Below the pieces are notes generated by a model. It made no database searches, was not told the origin of the DNA, and saw nothing but the letters and a program-made list of their open reading frames with translations. From Enchytraeus crypticus (Eukaryota > Annelida > Clitellata > Enchytraeida > Enchytraeidae): 64,000 nucleotides of DNA. The stretch covers positions 899,001-963,000 of the forward strand of contig CAJHZI010000200.1 of the NCBI GenBank assembly GCA_905160935.1. Reading direction: 5' to 3'. The position numbers and the translations under genes are program-made. Shown here one piece after another: positions 14,076 to 26,000 of this stretch (the first letter of the stretch is position 1; each line of letters starts with the position of its first letter).

Positions 14076-17000
14076 ACGTTGCTGGTCGCAGCAGCGGGTG
14101 ACATTGCCCTGAATCCACAACTTTTGGCTCCAGCAGCGCCCGTCTCCACTTCATCTGTTACCGATCCACCACGACGGTGACTCCCCTGAACAGGCGTTGA
14201 TGAGGCAGTTGTGAGAACTCTGCTGGGAGAACCGCTTGTAGAAGTCATCGACCCTGAAATCTGGATAGCTGTTCCTAGAGAATTTTGAGAGCGAGTATCT
14301 GCTTGATTAGAGCTCTGATTTGTAAAACCCGATGAGCTCTGCCTCTCCGCCTCAGCCTGCCCTGAGGCGAACATCTGGTTCAGCCTTTGATCCTGGTGCT
14401 GTGGCCCTGGTGAGAGGGACCCCTGGGAGACAGAGGCCATTCTAGCCTCGAGTTTCTTATTTTTCTCGCTGATTGTCAGCGCAGAAAACTCTTGTGGACC
14501 TATCTCAGGCTCTATGGACGCACTCGAGGAGGAGAGGGGGGTATTGAAAGGCAGGGACGTAGGACGCATCTCTTCTCTTTTAGACGGGCTGTGTTCAACC
14601 CGTTGACGATCACCCTAGTGCTCACGTGCTGCCCCAGTGCCCTCTTGTCACCAGTCGGCACCTGAGGCTGAGGCTGCGGGACTGAACCCCCGATTTGATT
14701 TGAGTTTTTGGGGGTATAGGTCGGGCACCTGTTTGGATTTGGCCTTTATTTTGGGTTAGAACAGATGAAGCCACAGATGGGTTGGGACTTAGATTCTGCA
14801 TAGGTGCTGAAATGGCAGGTCTAAGATTAATTCTGGGTAGACTGATGGAGGTGTTTTCCATGTTTCTAGTTACGTCAGGACTAACAGCGTCCACATAGTG
14901 TTCCTGAACCACATCGCGACCGTCACCTAACACGTCAGTGATCTCATTGTCGAGGTTCAACTGTTCACCAGTAATTTGTTCATTCAACTCTTCCAATTCA
15001 GTGTCCTGCAACTCACCGGGCTCGCTTTCCGCAACGCTATAAATCCTTTCCACGATTCCATTAGCGGATTCTGCATGTTCAGACATAGGCCCCAGCGCCC
15101 TTCTCCCTGCCTCCCCTGTCGTATTCCGTGATAAACTCTGCAGGGAATGTCGAGGGGAAGCGTGACTGGGATTGGACGGGGCATGCCGCTGATTGCAGGG
15201 AGATCTGGACAGATGGCTGGGTGAGGAGGGGTAGCCAGCCTGAGTACCAGAGAAGCCACCGCATTCGTCAGGCCTCTGTTCCATTGTCCTCTCGTGAGTC
15301 CCGTAGTTCTTAGCCTTCACTGTTTCAACGCGCCTGTGGTCGTTGTGATATGTAGCGACCCACGTTCGGTTCGTGAAAATTTCATTCATTCTCTTTACCA
15401 GACTCTCTGACTCTTCAAGCCCTTCGACAGGCTGACTGCCTAAATTTCTCCGAGGATCGATCAATGTCAGCCTCGATACCTGCCTCTTCCTACTCGAAGG
15501 GAATTTATTCCTACCATCCCTGGAGGAGGCACCCATGAGGGTCTCGGCCTTCGAGCATCTAGGGGATACGGCGTTGGTGCGCCGTGGAGGACAGGGCTGA
15601 GAGGCGGCGGAGAAATGCTCCCTTAGGCTGTAGCCCAGTTCTCCCTGTTCGAGGCGGCGCAGTGAGATGGGCTTATAACCTCGGCGCACTGACTGAATAG
15701 CCTCTGAGTCACTCTCCAACAAACCTAAGGAGTTCTCTTTGTAGATAGCAGTCACAGTTGGGGTGGAAGTGAAGTCAGAGGTCTTGTAAGGGTTGTGAGC
15801 GTCATATTTGAATAGCGCAGATTGAGGAGGAGAAACGTCTGTAGATGGACTAGTAGACAAAACTCTCTTATTCACATCACTTTCTTCTGTTGCATCAGCC
15901 TTGGCAAGACCTATGGCAGGTGCCGTAAGTTCGGGTTGAAGTTCATGAAGATCTTCAGAAACTAGTTGATGTGCATGAAGAACTTCATTATCAGTCTGAC
16001 CATGATGATGATATTCCGAACGGAGCTGTGCATGTGGGTAGACTGTTGAAGAATGGCGGGGTGAAATTAAATTCTGAGTGTGAGCCTGTTGGAGAGAGAA
16101 GTAAAACGAATTAGATAATCAGATGCAAGAGTGTTTTCAGTTGTAACATAGCTATCTGTCCGATTTGCACTAAAGGTCCCCCGTACACAGATGGAATTAT
16201 ACCTCTGTAGGCAGATTGAGAGTCTCTGTCTGAAGAAGCTGGTTTCGCGCTTATCTCCTGTAGCGGCGGATAAATAATGACCCAATGAAGGAATAAATTC
16301 GCTTCCTTCCTTATTCATAGGACCTAAAGTCGCGAGAGCAAGTGGTATGAAACAATAGCTACGAGACAATTCATGATATTTGCTTATTTTTCTGTCGGCG
16401 GCTAGTTCAGCAGCTCCACCAGCTGACACCGAAGACACGTTTAAATAAGACTTAGCTACGGTATCTGTTACTCTAACATCCCAAAGCAGAGATTTGCCAC
16501 CTTTCCATGGGATCAGAGTAAGACCATCTGGTCTTTTGCCATCTGATCTAGAAATTCCAGTCGGTTCTAATTTGGAGGGTATATTGGCCTTAATCAGGGC
16601 ATGCCAAATTATGTGATTTATGTTGTGGTGCCTGCTCGATCTGCCAGCTCTCTTGCGGCAGGAAAGTCCATGATGACCTTTAGGATCTACCAGACTACCG
16701 CACACACATTGGTGAATTTCACAAAGCTTGATGCCGAGACGAAGGCCAACTGCTATTCTGATAGATTCGTCGTCAAGGCATAATCCGCAGGAGGCAATCG
16801 GAAGCGCGTGCAGCCAGTCACTACTGTGTGGAGACGAAACTGCAATCAGTCGAGCTTTCTCTTTCAAGTCAAAAAGTGAGTTTAGAATCTGATTGAAGCT
16901 CTTCTTCACAATACAATCGTCCCAATTTCTTTGAATTCCTGTCGCAGGACCGACTGGAGCACTGGCCTCGACTTCACTGCACCACATTGCCACATTGACT

Positions 17001-20000
17001 CAGCAGCTTTGATGTACACAGGATAGATGGAAGAGACACTGCTTCTCAGTATTTCTTCTTGAAGGCTCCGAGTTGAATTATAAGACGACAGGTAGGCTGA
17101 CGGAGACAGTTGAGAAATACTGCGAATTCCAAGACCACCGTTCCGAACTGGAAGACTTGCTTGCTGCCATTGAGAGTGATAAATCTGCATTTATCAGGCT
17201 GCACAAACAGTCTCTTAAAATCTTGTGAATATTCTGAAGTAATGGGTGTTGAAAACAGGGTGAAGAATGCAGAATGTGCATAACCTTAGGAGCGCTAACA
17301 GAGTAGCACAGCAAGATCAGAGCATCGTGACGCTGTATATCCTTCAATCTTGCAGCAGCTCTCTGTAGATCCGCAACATGTTTCTCAAGTTTAGTATCCA
17401 TGGCATGGCCTACAGTTAGAGGAGCACCTAAAAGTTCCGCATCAGTGATTGAAGTTTTCATGAGAGATTCTAGGAGAGGATCATCATGAGTAATTGTCTT
17501 AGAGATGATCTCGCACTTGTTTAAATTGAGCCTCAGACCAAGCTCTGCCCCCTTAGACAAAATAATCCTAACATCATTAGCTACCGTACTATCTAAATCT
17601 CGGAGCGTTAGATCATCCAGGTAGCTTAGCCTGAAAGTACTTTGAAGTTGGGTAAGTACAGGTTGAATAGTTAAACAGAAAAGTAACGGGCCGAAAGGGT
17701 CCCCCTGTTGAACTCCTTCACTAGAGTGGATGAATTGATTCCCAAATTTGAGAAGGGTCGGTTGGCTATAGGCAGATGAACAAAAGCTGAATATCTCCGG
17801 CAGAAGTCTGTGAATAGTTTCTAACATCTTTGACCTAATTAGGCAGTTGAATGCGTTAGCAAAATCCAACTTAACTTCAGAGAAACCCTGGGTCAAATTC
17901 GTTATAAACTGACGGGTAGAGTGAATTGCAGCTTCACATCCACCTGATACACCAACACCCAGCTGAATAGGACGAAGATAGTCAGAGATCTTTGGTAGAG
18001 CATACATGTTCACGCATTTAGCCGCTAGTCTCCTCCATGTATAACCTATGGCTATTGGACGACTATCACCATTCTTCTTCTGAATAGCAGTTAGGTTGGC
18101 TCCGAAAAGTACTGGTCGTACTTGAATAGGGCAGCCACCCCGAATTAGGCAGTTAATAAAAGCAGTGATTGCAGTAAGCAACTGAGCACCTACCTCCTTG
18201 CAAGAAACTAAATCTTTGAGATGTTGAGGACGTAAGCCATCAGGGCCGCCAGCGGTTCCGGCGGTAAAGCTTAGCACGGCCTTCAACACAATGTCTTCTT
18301 CGACTTGGATCGCAGGTGTTGGAGTCGATGAAAGATTGTTAGTAGACTCAGCTTTAGTAGGATGTTTATCCAACAGCTGTTTGAAAGTATTTTCATTATT
18401 TTCCGCTAAAGAATCGTCCGAGCAGAGAATTCTGACCGCAGCTCGTATATTACCTTCCTCTAACTTGGATTGCACTGAAGTGGAAAGAGACGATTTACAG
18501 AAAAGCCTTTTCTTTCCAAGAGCCTCCTCTTGAGGTACATCAATGTTGTGAGTAATCTGATCTTTAGAGAGACGATTCCGAATGAGATTTGCCAAACTAA
18601 CCTTGTTTCCCACCTTAGCAGGAACTGATAAGGTTGAGAAAGCAAAATTAAAGAGATTGTCCCAATTGAATAAATTCTCAGAATTTCTGGAAATGTTCGT
18701 AAGAATAGCAATCAGAGCTCTAGCACAGGGAGCTCTGGCAGACCTCGGAATGTGTTTGATAATGGGTTGTGACAGCGTGGGATGGCGAATGGCAGAGGAA
18801 TCAGTTGATGAGTCAGTATCATGGGGATATATGAGGTCAGAAGATTTACTGCTAGCAGCATTGGCGTTGAAACTACTGCTGCCAACTGCGTTGCTGACGA
18901 TAGAATTTCTGCTGGCAGCAGAGTTCCTGCCTGTTCTGCAGCTTTTACGTTTACAATTAGCTGCGAGATTTGAGCCTGCACTGCAGTTGACTGTATGATC
19001 AAATTTAGCGCTGCTGCTATCTGTAATATAGTTTCTGAAAGAAATAATAATTTGTAAATCACAAAGTCATTTTCCTGGAGAATAAATATTCAATAACTGT
19101 GAAATATTCATTAGTACTGCATTTCTAACTTCTATAATGATACTTAGTTGTTTGCAAGAGATACAATACAAACTACAAAAGAAATTCGATTGTTATTCTT
19201 AAATTTTTAGAAGAATGTTTTTTGTATTTTTTGTGTTTTATTCGTTGTTTTAAAACTACAAAAAACGGTATAAAAAACATTTGTTTTAAAACAAGCTCAC
19301 ATCTCTACTTTCTGTAAAGTGACTGAAAAATTGTTTAGGCAGTGACTCAACGGGAATGGTAGGAAGAGAAGGAGAAGTGGATTAATGTAAAAGATTGTTA
19401 ACAATTTTCCATAATATCTTGGTTCTAATTTCCTTACTGAACAAAGAAGAATAGTACTGTTACGTTGCATTTGCAATAGTAGATCTTACAAAATAAGATC
19501 TATCCTGCAATAGCAGGGTAGATCTTATTTTGCAAAGAAACAGTTTTATAAAAAGCAGAATGGGTATGGTGATATATAATAGCACCGGGGAGGGTGGGAG
19601 GTGTTACCCTTGTATAACTTTCAATCGTGCCGATGGTTGGAAGGATAGTAAGCCGTTGGAAGCTTACTATATGGGTCTTACCCTTAGTATAGGTAATTGG
19701 AACTACTCCTTATGTGGACGCTAACTTATGTGTATGTCCTAAGCCTACAGTTTACACACCAGACCTTTTTATAATTTAAATTATAATTTCATAACAGACC
19801 TACAGACATAAAAAATAGAAATAAATATAAACATGTACAGACTGGGGCAAAAAAAAAATTCCCCTAGCGAAATCTCAATAACTTTAAGAAAACTCAAAAT
19901 ATCTCTACGAAATTTTCGGAGCTTCTAGGGGAGGAATTCTGCGTATATCCTGCAAATTTGATGAAACTATTTTCATTAGTTACGAAATTACAGCATTTCT

Positions 20001-23000
20001 ACGAGAGAAGTGCTAAAATCAATTTTAACAAGGCTTTTCGAAATGTCAGTCGTTCCTTTTAAAGAAAATAACGACCCTGAAAAGGGCCGTTTACTTAAGT
20101 GGAGGAGTTTAAGCCTGCACTACCTTGTTAGCTACTCCAATAAATGATGCTTAAAATTCGTTCTTATATTAAAATTATTCCCAAATTTTTAAGAAAATAT
20201 CCGGTACTTTTGTTTAAAAAAGCCTTGTTAAAATTGATTTTAACATTTTTTTTCGAAGAAACGCTATATTTTTGTTACTTCTGAATATATTTTCACCAAA
20301 TTTGCAGGATGTGTGTAGAAATTCCTCCCCTGGAGGCTCCGAAAATTTTGTAAAACTATTTTGAGTTTTGTCCAAGTTATTAAGACTTTTGACAAAAAAA
20401 GCCATGTTAAAACTGATTTTGCAATTTTTTCATAGAAACGCTGTAATAATTTTCCTGCTCAATAGATTTCATCAAATTTTCAGGATATACGCAGAAATTC
20501 CTCTCCTAGACGCTCCGCAAATTTCGTAGAGAAATTTTGAGTTTTCTTAAAGTTATTGAGATCTCGTTAGAGGATTAATTTTTTTGCCCCAGTCTGTACT
20601 GTTCCTCGATAACTCTACTTACATGTATACTGTTAAATACTCAGTTTCTCTTAACTATAAAATTACTCACTGGAGTTACCTTACCTCAGTTATACTTACA
20701 TTTCTGTTAAAGAGGAGACTAAGATAGTAGAAGATAGAATAGAATAGAATGGAAGAAAGAACAACTAAGACTAAGAACTAAGAGCGAACAGAAAACCCTA
20801 AACTAATGTACATGCTGTTTATATACCGTCCTACAGACGCACATAACTACTAAAGACCAAGCTTATATGTAAACTAATAGATAGAGCTACAAGTAACGCT
20901 ACTAATTCTAATTACTTAAAGGAAGTCACAGGCAAAGGTTATCGTTTGAAATGTTCATTAGCTCGAGGATATAATGGAATGCGAGAGGGAGAACTATGTT
21001 TATTTTTCAATACACTCAAAATATACAGTGACATTCACAAACAAGGTCGTCAATGAGGTCACAAGTAACCTATCTAGTTGATCACCCCTCCATCTTACAT
21101 ATTGAAAAATAACTAAGCAAACGAAATAAACATGCAATACAAGTAAAATAAATTCTAGCAGATAAAGATTGAAGTAATAACAACAAGAATTTAAAGAGAG
21201 AATAATGTTTCTGCCGATACAGAGAATCACTAGAAAGAAACACAGAACTATACATAAGCATACAGTAGCACTTAATCAGTTCCAATTTGAAACTTAATAA
21301 AAATTCTATAAATAATTAAACAAGATACATCAGTATACGATTACAACGAACGAACTAATCAAAATAATAGATGTAGAAAAATCCCTTAATCCCTTATTAT
21401 TACAAATTAATTTGATGCTTATGACAATGAAACTTATAACAATGAACTAAAGTAGCTCTTTAATCTGGCTACAAATGATTTAACCGAGTGAGAATTTCGA
21501 ATAACTGAAGGGATTTTGCTCCATTCAAAGATACAATCATAAATATAGGATTTAAAGAAGTTAGGATTAGAATTGGAATATATGTAATTAGTGTTAGATA
21601 GCCTGGTATCATAAGGATGACTTAACTGTAGAGTGCTGAAAATATCTCTAACTGCTATCGACATTACACCATTATAATTGAGACTCTTATAGATAATTTT
21701 ACAGACAGACAATTGATAGAGTGGATAAAGTAGTAAAGTGCCATAATAATGTATAATTGATTAGCATGATAGAATTTATACTGATTTTGCAATGTTCTTA
21801 GAACTCTATTGCAAGAGATTTGGAGTGGGCGTAAGAGATTTAAAGACGTTTTACCATAAATTTCAATTCCATATTGTATTCTTGAATGGATGAGGGCAAA
21901 ATAAAGATCTCTGCGGCAGATCATGGGGATTAAGTTTCTTCGTCTGTAAAGCTTGCCATTTAGACTATTCACCTTTGAAACTAGAATATTAATGTGATCT
22001 TTGAACGAGAGTTTATCATCAAGTATTATACCAAAAAATTTTGTAACATGAACCCTATTACTTAGGCTGTTATTTAGTTTGACGCAAAGATCATTAAAAT
22101 TAATAAAACTGTCGTCGTCAATTTTAGGATGGAACAGTATATACGCAGATTTGGTGCAATTTACTGTTAATCGATTGTATTTGAACTAGAGGCTTATTTG
22201 AGAGCAGGCCAAATTAACTGATTGGTACAATTCAATAAGATTTTTAGTTTTTTACCTGCTACAAATATATTGGAATCATCTGCAAAAAGTTTTAAAGATG
22301 CAATAGGACAAGCATACATAGATATATACATATCATTCACATAGATTAGAAATAAAAGAGGACCTAAGATTGAGCCTTGAGGAACGCCAATTGATAGTTT
22401 CTTTGTGTGGGAAGTAAGGTCACCAATAACCCTGAATTGCTGCCTATCAGAAAGGTAAGATATATACAAGTCATAGGCTCTACCTCGTATACCATAATGA
22501 TTTAGTTCTTATAGCAAAATATTGTGATCAACCGTATCAAATGCTTTACTGAGGTCTAGAAAGATACCCAGTACACGATTGTTTTTAGCATTTTCAGTGT
22601 TTTGTAGTGGAACCATAATTGATACACATGACTTAATGTATTAGTACATGACTTGATGTATTAATACATGACTGTATTAATACAGGACTGTATTAATACA
22701 TGAATGGATAACTGTATTAATACAGGACACTAGAGTAGGATGTATTCATACATGACGCTAGTGCATGTATAGAAAGCGCTAGCTAGCAGCTAGAGCGAGA
22801 TCATTGGGACTAGCAGCGAGAGAGAGAGGTCAGTCGACGTAAGCATTCGCAGTCGAGGACAGTTACATAGCGTGCTGAGAAAACTGTGTAAAATTATCGG
22901 GTAGCGGGGTTGGTCGCTGGAGGAATGCAACAAGAAAGCGGGGGCTAATTGGGAGGCAGGTGCCTATAGCGAACAGACAGCGCTGGAGCTCTTAGGCACA

Positions 23001-26000
23001 ACGTTCATAGGCTGGAGCTTTAAATACTACGCTCATCGTATTAGTAACTATAACATAATATAGAGACTGTTAAAGTGTAGTTTAGAGTTATGCATGTTGC
23101 TGAGATAAAATATGGACTAATATAATAGAACATTGCAGGCGATGTTAATTAACTGTGTTGGTCTCATTATCATTGCAATCTTAGCGGTCCATCACGTTAA
23201 TCTTAATATTTATCATATTCATACCACTAAACAAAGCATCAATTGTAGAGTGGCCTGTCCTAAAACCAAATTGGTGTTCATATAGAGTATTAAAATAGTT
23301 TAAGAAGTCAATAGTACGTTTAGAAATTACCTTTTCAAATATTTTGCTCATAATATTAAGCAAAGATATAGGCCTGTAATTTTCAATATCATTAGTATTA
23401 CCTTGTTTATGAATCGGAATAACTTTCGCAATTTTTAAAGAGGAAGGAAGATACCCTTGTTCAAAACAATTATTAGTGATGAAGGCGATAGGAGTAGCGA
23501 CATGATGGGCTGATAATTGTAAAATTTTTATGGATATAGAGTCTTGGCCAGTGGATGAGCTTCTATTGAGGCTTTGAATTACATTGAAAATTTCATTAGG
23601 TGAAGAAGGAGCAAGAAAAATAGAATGAGGAAAACTTTCACCGAGAAACTTCTTAAACTCCATATCACTTTTAGCGAAAGTATAAGCTAGATTCTTGCCG
23701 ATATTAGCAAAATAGTTATTAAATTCAGTGGCGATTTCCTGTTTGTTTGTAATTGAATTATTAGAGCATATACCCTCAATAGCTGTATTTTTTGTTTTAT
23801 TATTGTAGCTAGTTATATTATTTAAAGTCTTCCAAATATTTCTAATCCAATTTGATCTTTTACTTAGTAGATTTTTAAAGTAAATTTGCCGAAAACTCAA
23901 TGTCTTTCTCTAACAACTTTCGATAAGATTTATATTTCAGTTCAATATCTTTGTTTTTAGTTTTCCTGAAGTTAAAGTACAATCGTTTTTTGTTTTAATT
24001 CGTTTCTTTAATTCATTAGTCAAACTAATATATTAGTAAACTAATATAATAAATTAGTCAACTAATATACCAACACCACCAGCACGTTGAGTAGCTGGTG
24101 GGCAGGAGATAAAAGTATAGTTCTTAAAGACGTCAAAGTAATTAAGATTAGTGGACCAAATCTCAGACAGTAAAATTAAATCAAAATAATGATCATACAA
24201 ACTTAAAAATTAAGTAGTTTTAAGTAATTAGCATTAGTGCTTCTAATGTAATGTCAATAAGTGATAGATTACAATGAGAATGAAATTGTTTAATAACATT
24301 ATTAGATGATTCAGGGGTATTTAAGCCGATATTAGAGTTAGTAATAAGATCCTTATCCATTAATCCGCTGAAAGTTAAATTGTCATTCATGATGACTCAG
24401 AAGATGATTTGAAAAAACCCACTCGCGTACTAAACAGTCAGTAGGCCAAGTGTTCGCATCGAACAGAATGCTATCATAGCTAGAATGTGTTCTACTTTCT
24501 CGTAAGCTAATTATAAGGATAAAGCTCAAACTACACAACAACATGACAACATAGGTATCTTACGAAATCGACGTAAGATACCCATCTACTACAATGGCGC
24601 CATTTTCTTTCAGCTCTATAGAATGCAGCCTTTACCTTTCTTATATCAGAGGAACGCAAAGGGGACCAACCTTACCGTGTAGTTTTTTCCCAAGCTTTAA
24701 ATGACATACACAATTAAAGGATGTAATAGAAGGAAGAATGTAAGGGAAAAGAGTTAAAGGAAAACCAAGAAATGGGATGTTGGATGATCTGATAATAAAT
24801 TCATAGATAGAGTTGAAAAGGAAGACTGAGGATAGAATTGGTCGGAAGATTTAAACGCTATGGACCTGCCATTAAGCAGTGCACTTGAAGAAGAAGAAGA
24901 AGAAGAAGAAGAAGATACTGCTTTACTAATTCATCAAGAATTACTGATCGAAACATGCTTTGCAAAACTGGCAAATCAGTAAATGCAAACAATACAGAAA
25001 GTACAATGAAAATTACGATATGGTATTACAAAAATTACACAAAATGATACGAATATGCCATTAATTAACTAACGATCAAAACAAAAACACAACTACCTTA
25101 GCAATTTAGACAAAAAAAGCAATATAACTTAACGTGCTAAAGAATCAGCTAAAACGGTAAAGTAATGTAACGATCAAAACTGTAAATAGATTTTTCAACA
25201 AAATAACTATAAAAATGATTAGCAATATAACGTAAAACTATGAAGCAAGTTAATAGTTATCAAATATATGTAATCAAGTCTAAAACATATCACTCAAGAC
25301 GCTAAAGCCAATCAAAATTCTATTTTTTTATTAGAAATCAATAAATAATCTGTCCTGTCAACACTGTCACTCTCAGACCCCTAGCGACACTCACTGATCA
25401 TCTTAAATCCATGCCTGCTTAAGTCAATGCTGTGTCATAACGACGTGATGTCGTGGTTGAACTCTCAGAGCTTGCTCAGTTGAAAAACAGAGATCGGTCT
25501 ATGGAAGCATTAGCAATGATATTCTGTTTGACTTGAATTGTGTGCCTACGCCTTAGATGTAATTATCTGAAGACTATGAACGAGACCCCAACCATACAAC
25601 AAATAGAGCAGATTAAGTAAATAAACTTTATAATGTGCAGCATGTCATGGTTATAACTAAACGAAAAAACCATCTTTGAATTAAAACCCCAAGGAGTTTT
25701 GTTTGATTTCTTTCACAAATGTTAAAATATACACATTCCTAAACGATTGGTTAACTAATTATCAGTTTTATTGTTATAACTATACTTAGTAATAACTAGT
25801 TTATTACTAAGTTTAGTAATAAACTAGTAATATAGTAATTAGTAAATAGTTATAACTAGCACTTGGTAATTTTTAAAAATTGCATCTTGAGTGATGTTTG
25901 TTTGCAGACCGGTTGTGTTGTTTAACTCACTGGCCATTAACCGTACGTCACTGGTTAGTGTTTGGGTGGACACGCCTCATGTTGAAGTGAAGAACCCTGG

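Larger units (their letters stand above)
16067..19050 (-). mobile_element. RLE-type non-LTR retrotransposon, copy C (decayed)
   Basis: The third family member, same strand. Homology starts around 19050, lacking the N-terminal zinc finger, and runs through the reverse transcriptase to the endonuclease, with frame changes near 17185 and 16985. No 3' hairpin or TAA tract follows directly. Instead the unrecognised ORF region adjoins. More AT-rich and more degraded than copies A and B. Confidence 0.8.
21434..24390 (-). mobile_element. jockey/CR1-like LINE, decayed and split
   Basis: Minus strand. It starts with an N-terminal open stretch ([17 protein letters not shown] at about 24390). Next is an AP-endonuclease remnant ([20 protein letters not shown], then TQRAGGVG, about 24190-24050). 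Reverse transcriptase follows from 23900 ([37 protein letters not shown]), is interrupted by an insertion (about 22620-23194), and resumes at 22600-22200 ([43 protein letters not shown]). The C-terminal part lies in two frames to 21434. It has a stop codon after DHNILL and several frame changes. Non-functional. Confidence 0.88.
6267..25907 (+). other. mannosidase intron 4 (19.6 kb), transposon-filled
   Basis: By far the largest intron. Its contents are annotated separately: CT-rich start (6273-6334), an L2-like LINE tail (about 6822-6893), T-rich DNA (7040-7115), the three-element RLE retrotransposon cluster with an unrecognised ORF region, a palindromic MITE, a split LINE with an LTR-like insertion, and a LINE tail with (GAA)n. 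The remaining AT-rich DNA (19100-19830, 20600-21430, 24400-24650, 24915-25900) shows no gene. Confidence 0.8.

Noticed and set aside
16601..19050. Copy C as a functional gene
   Set aside because: Two frame changes and the lack of the N-terminal zinc finger make it a relic.
20214..20405. 63-codon minus-strand open frame
   Set aside because: Lies in the internal terminal-repeat copy of the MITE; no protein similarity.
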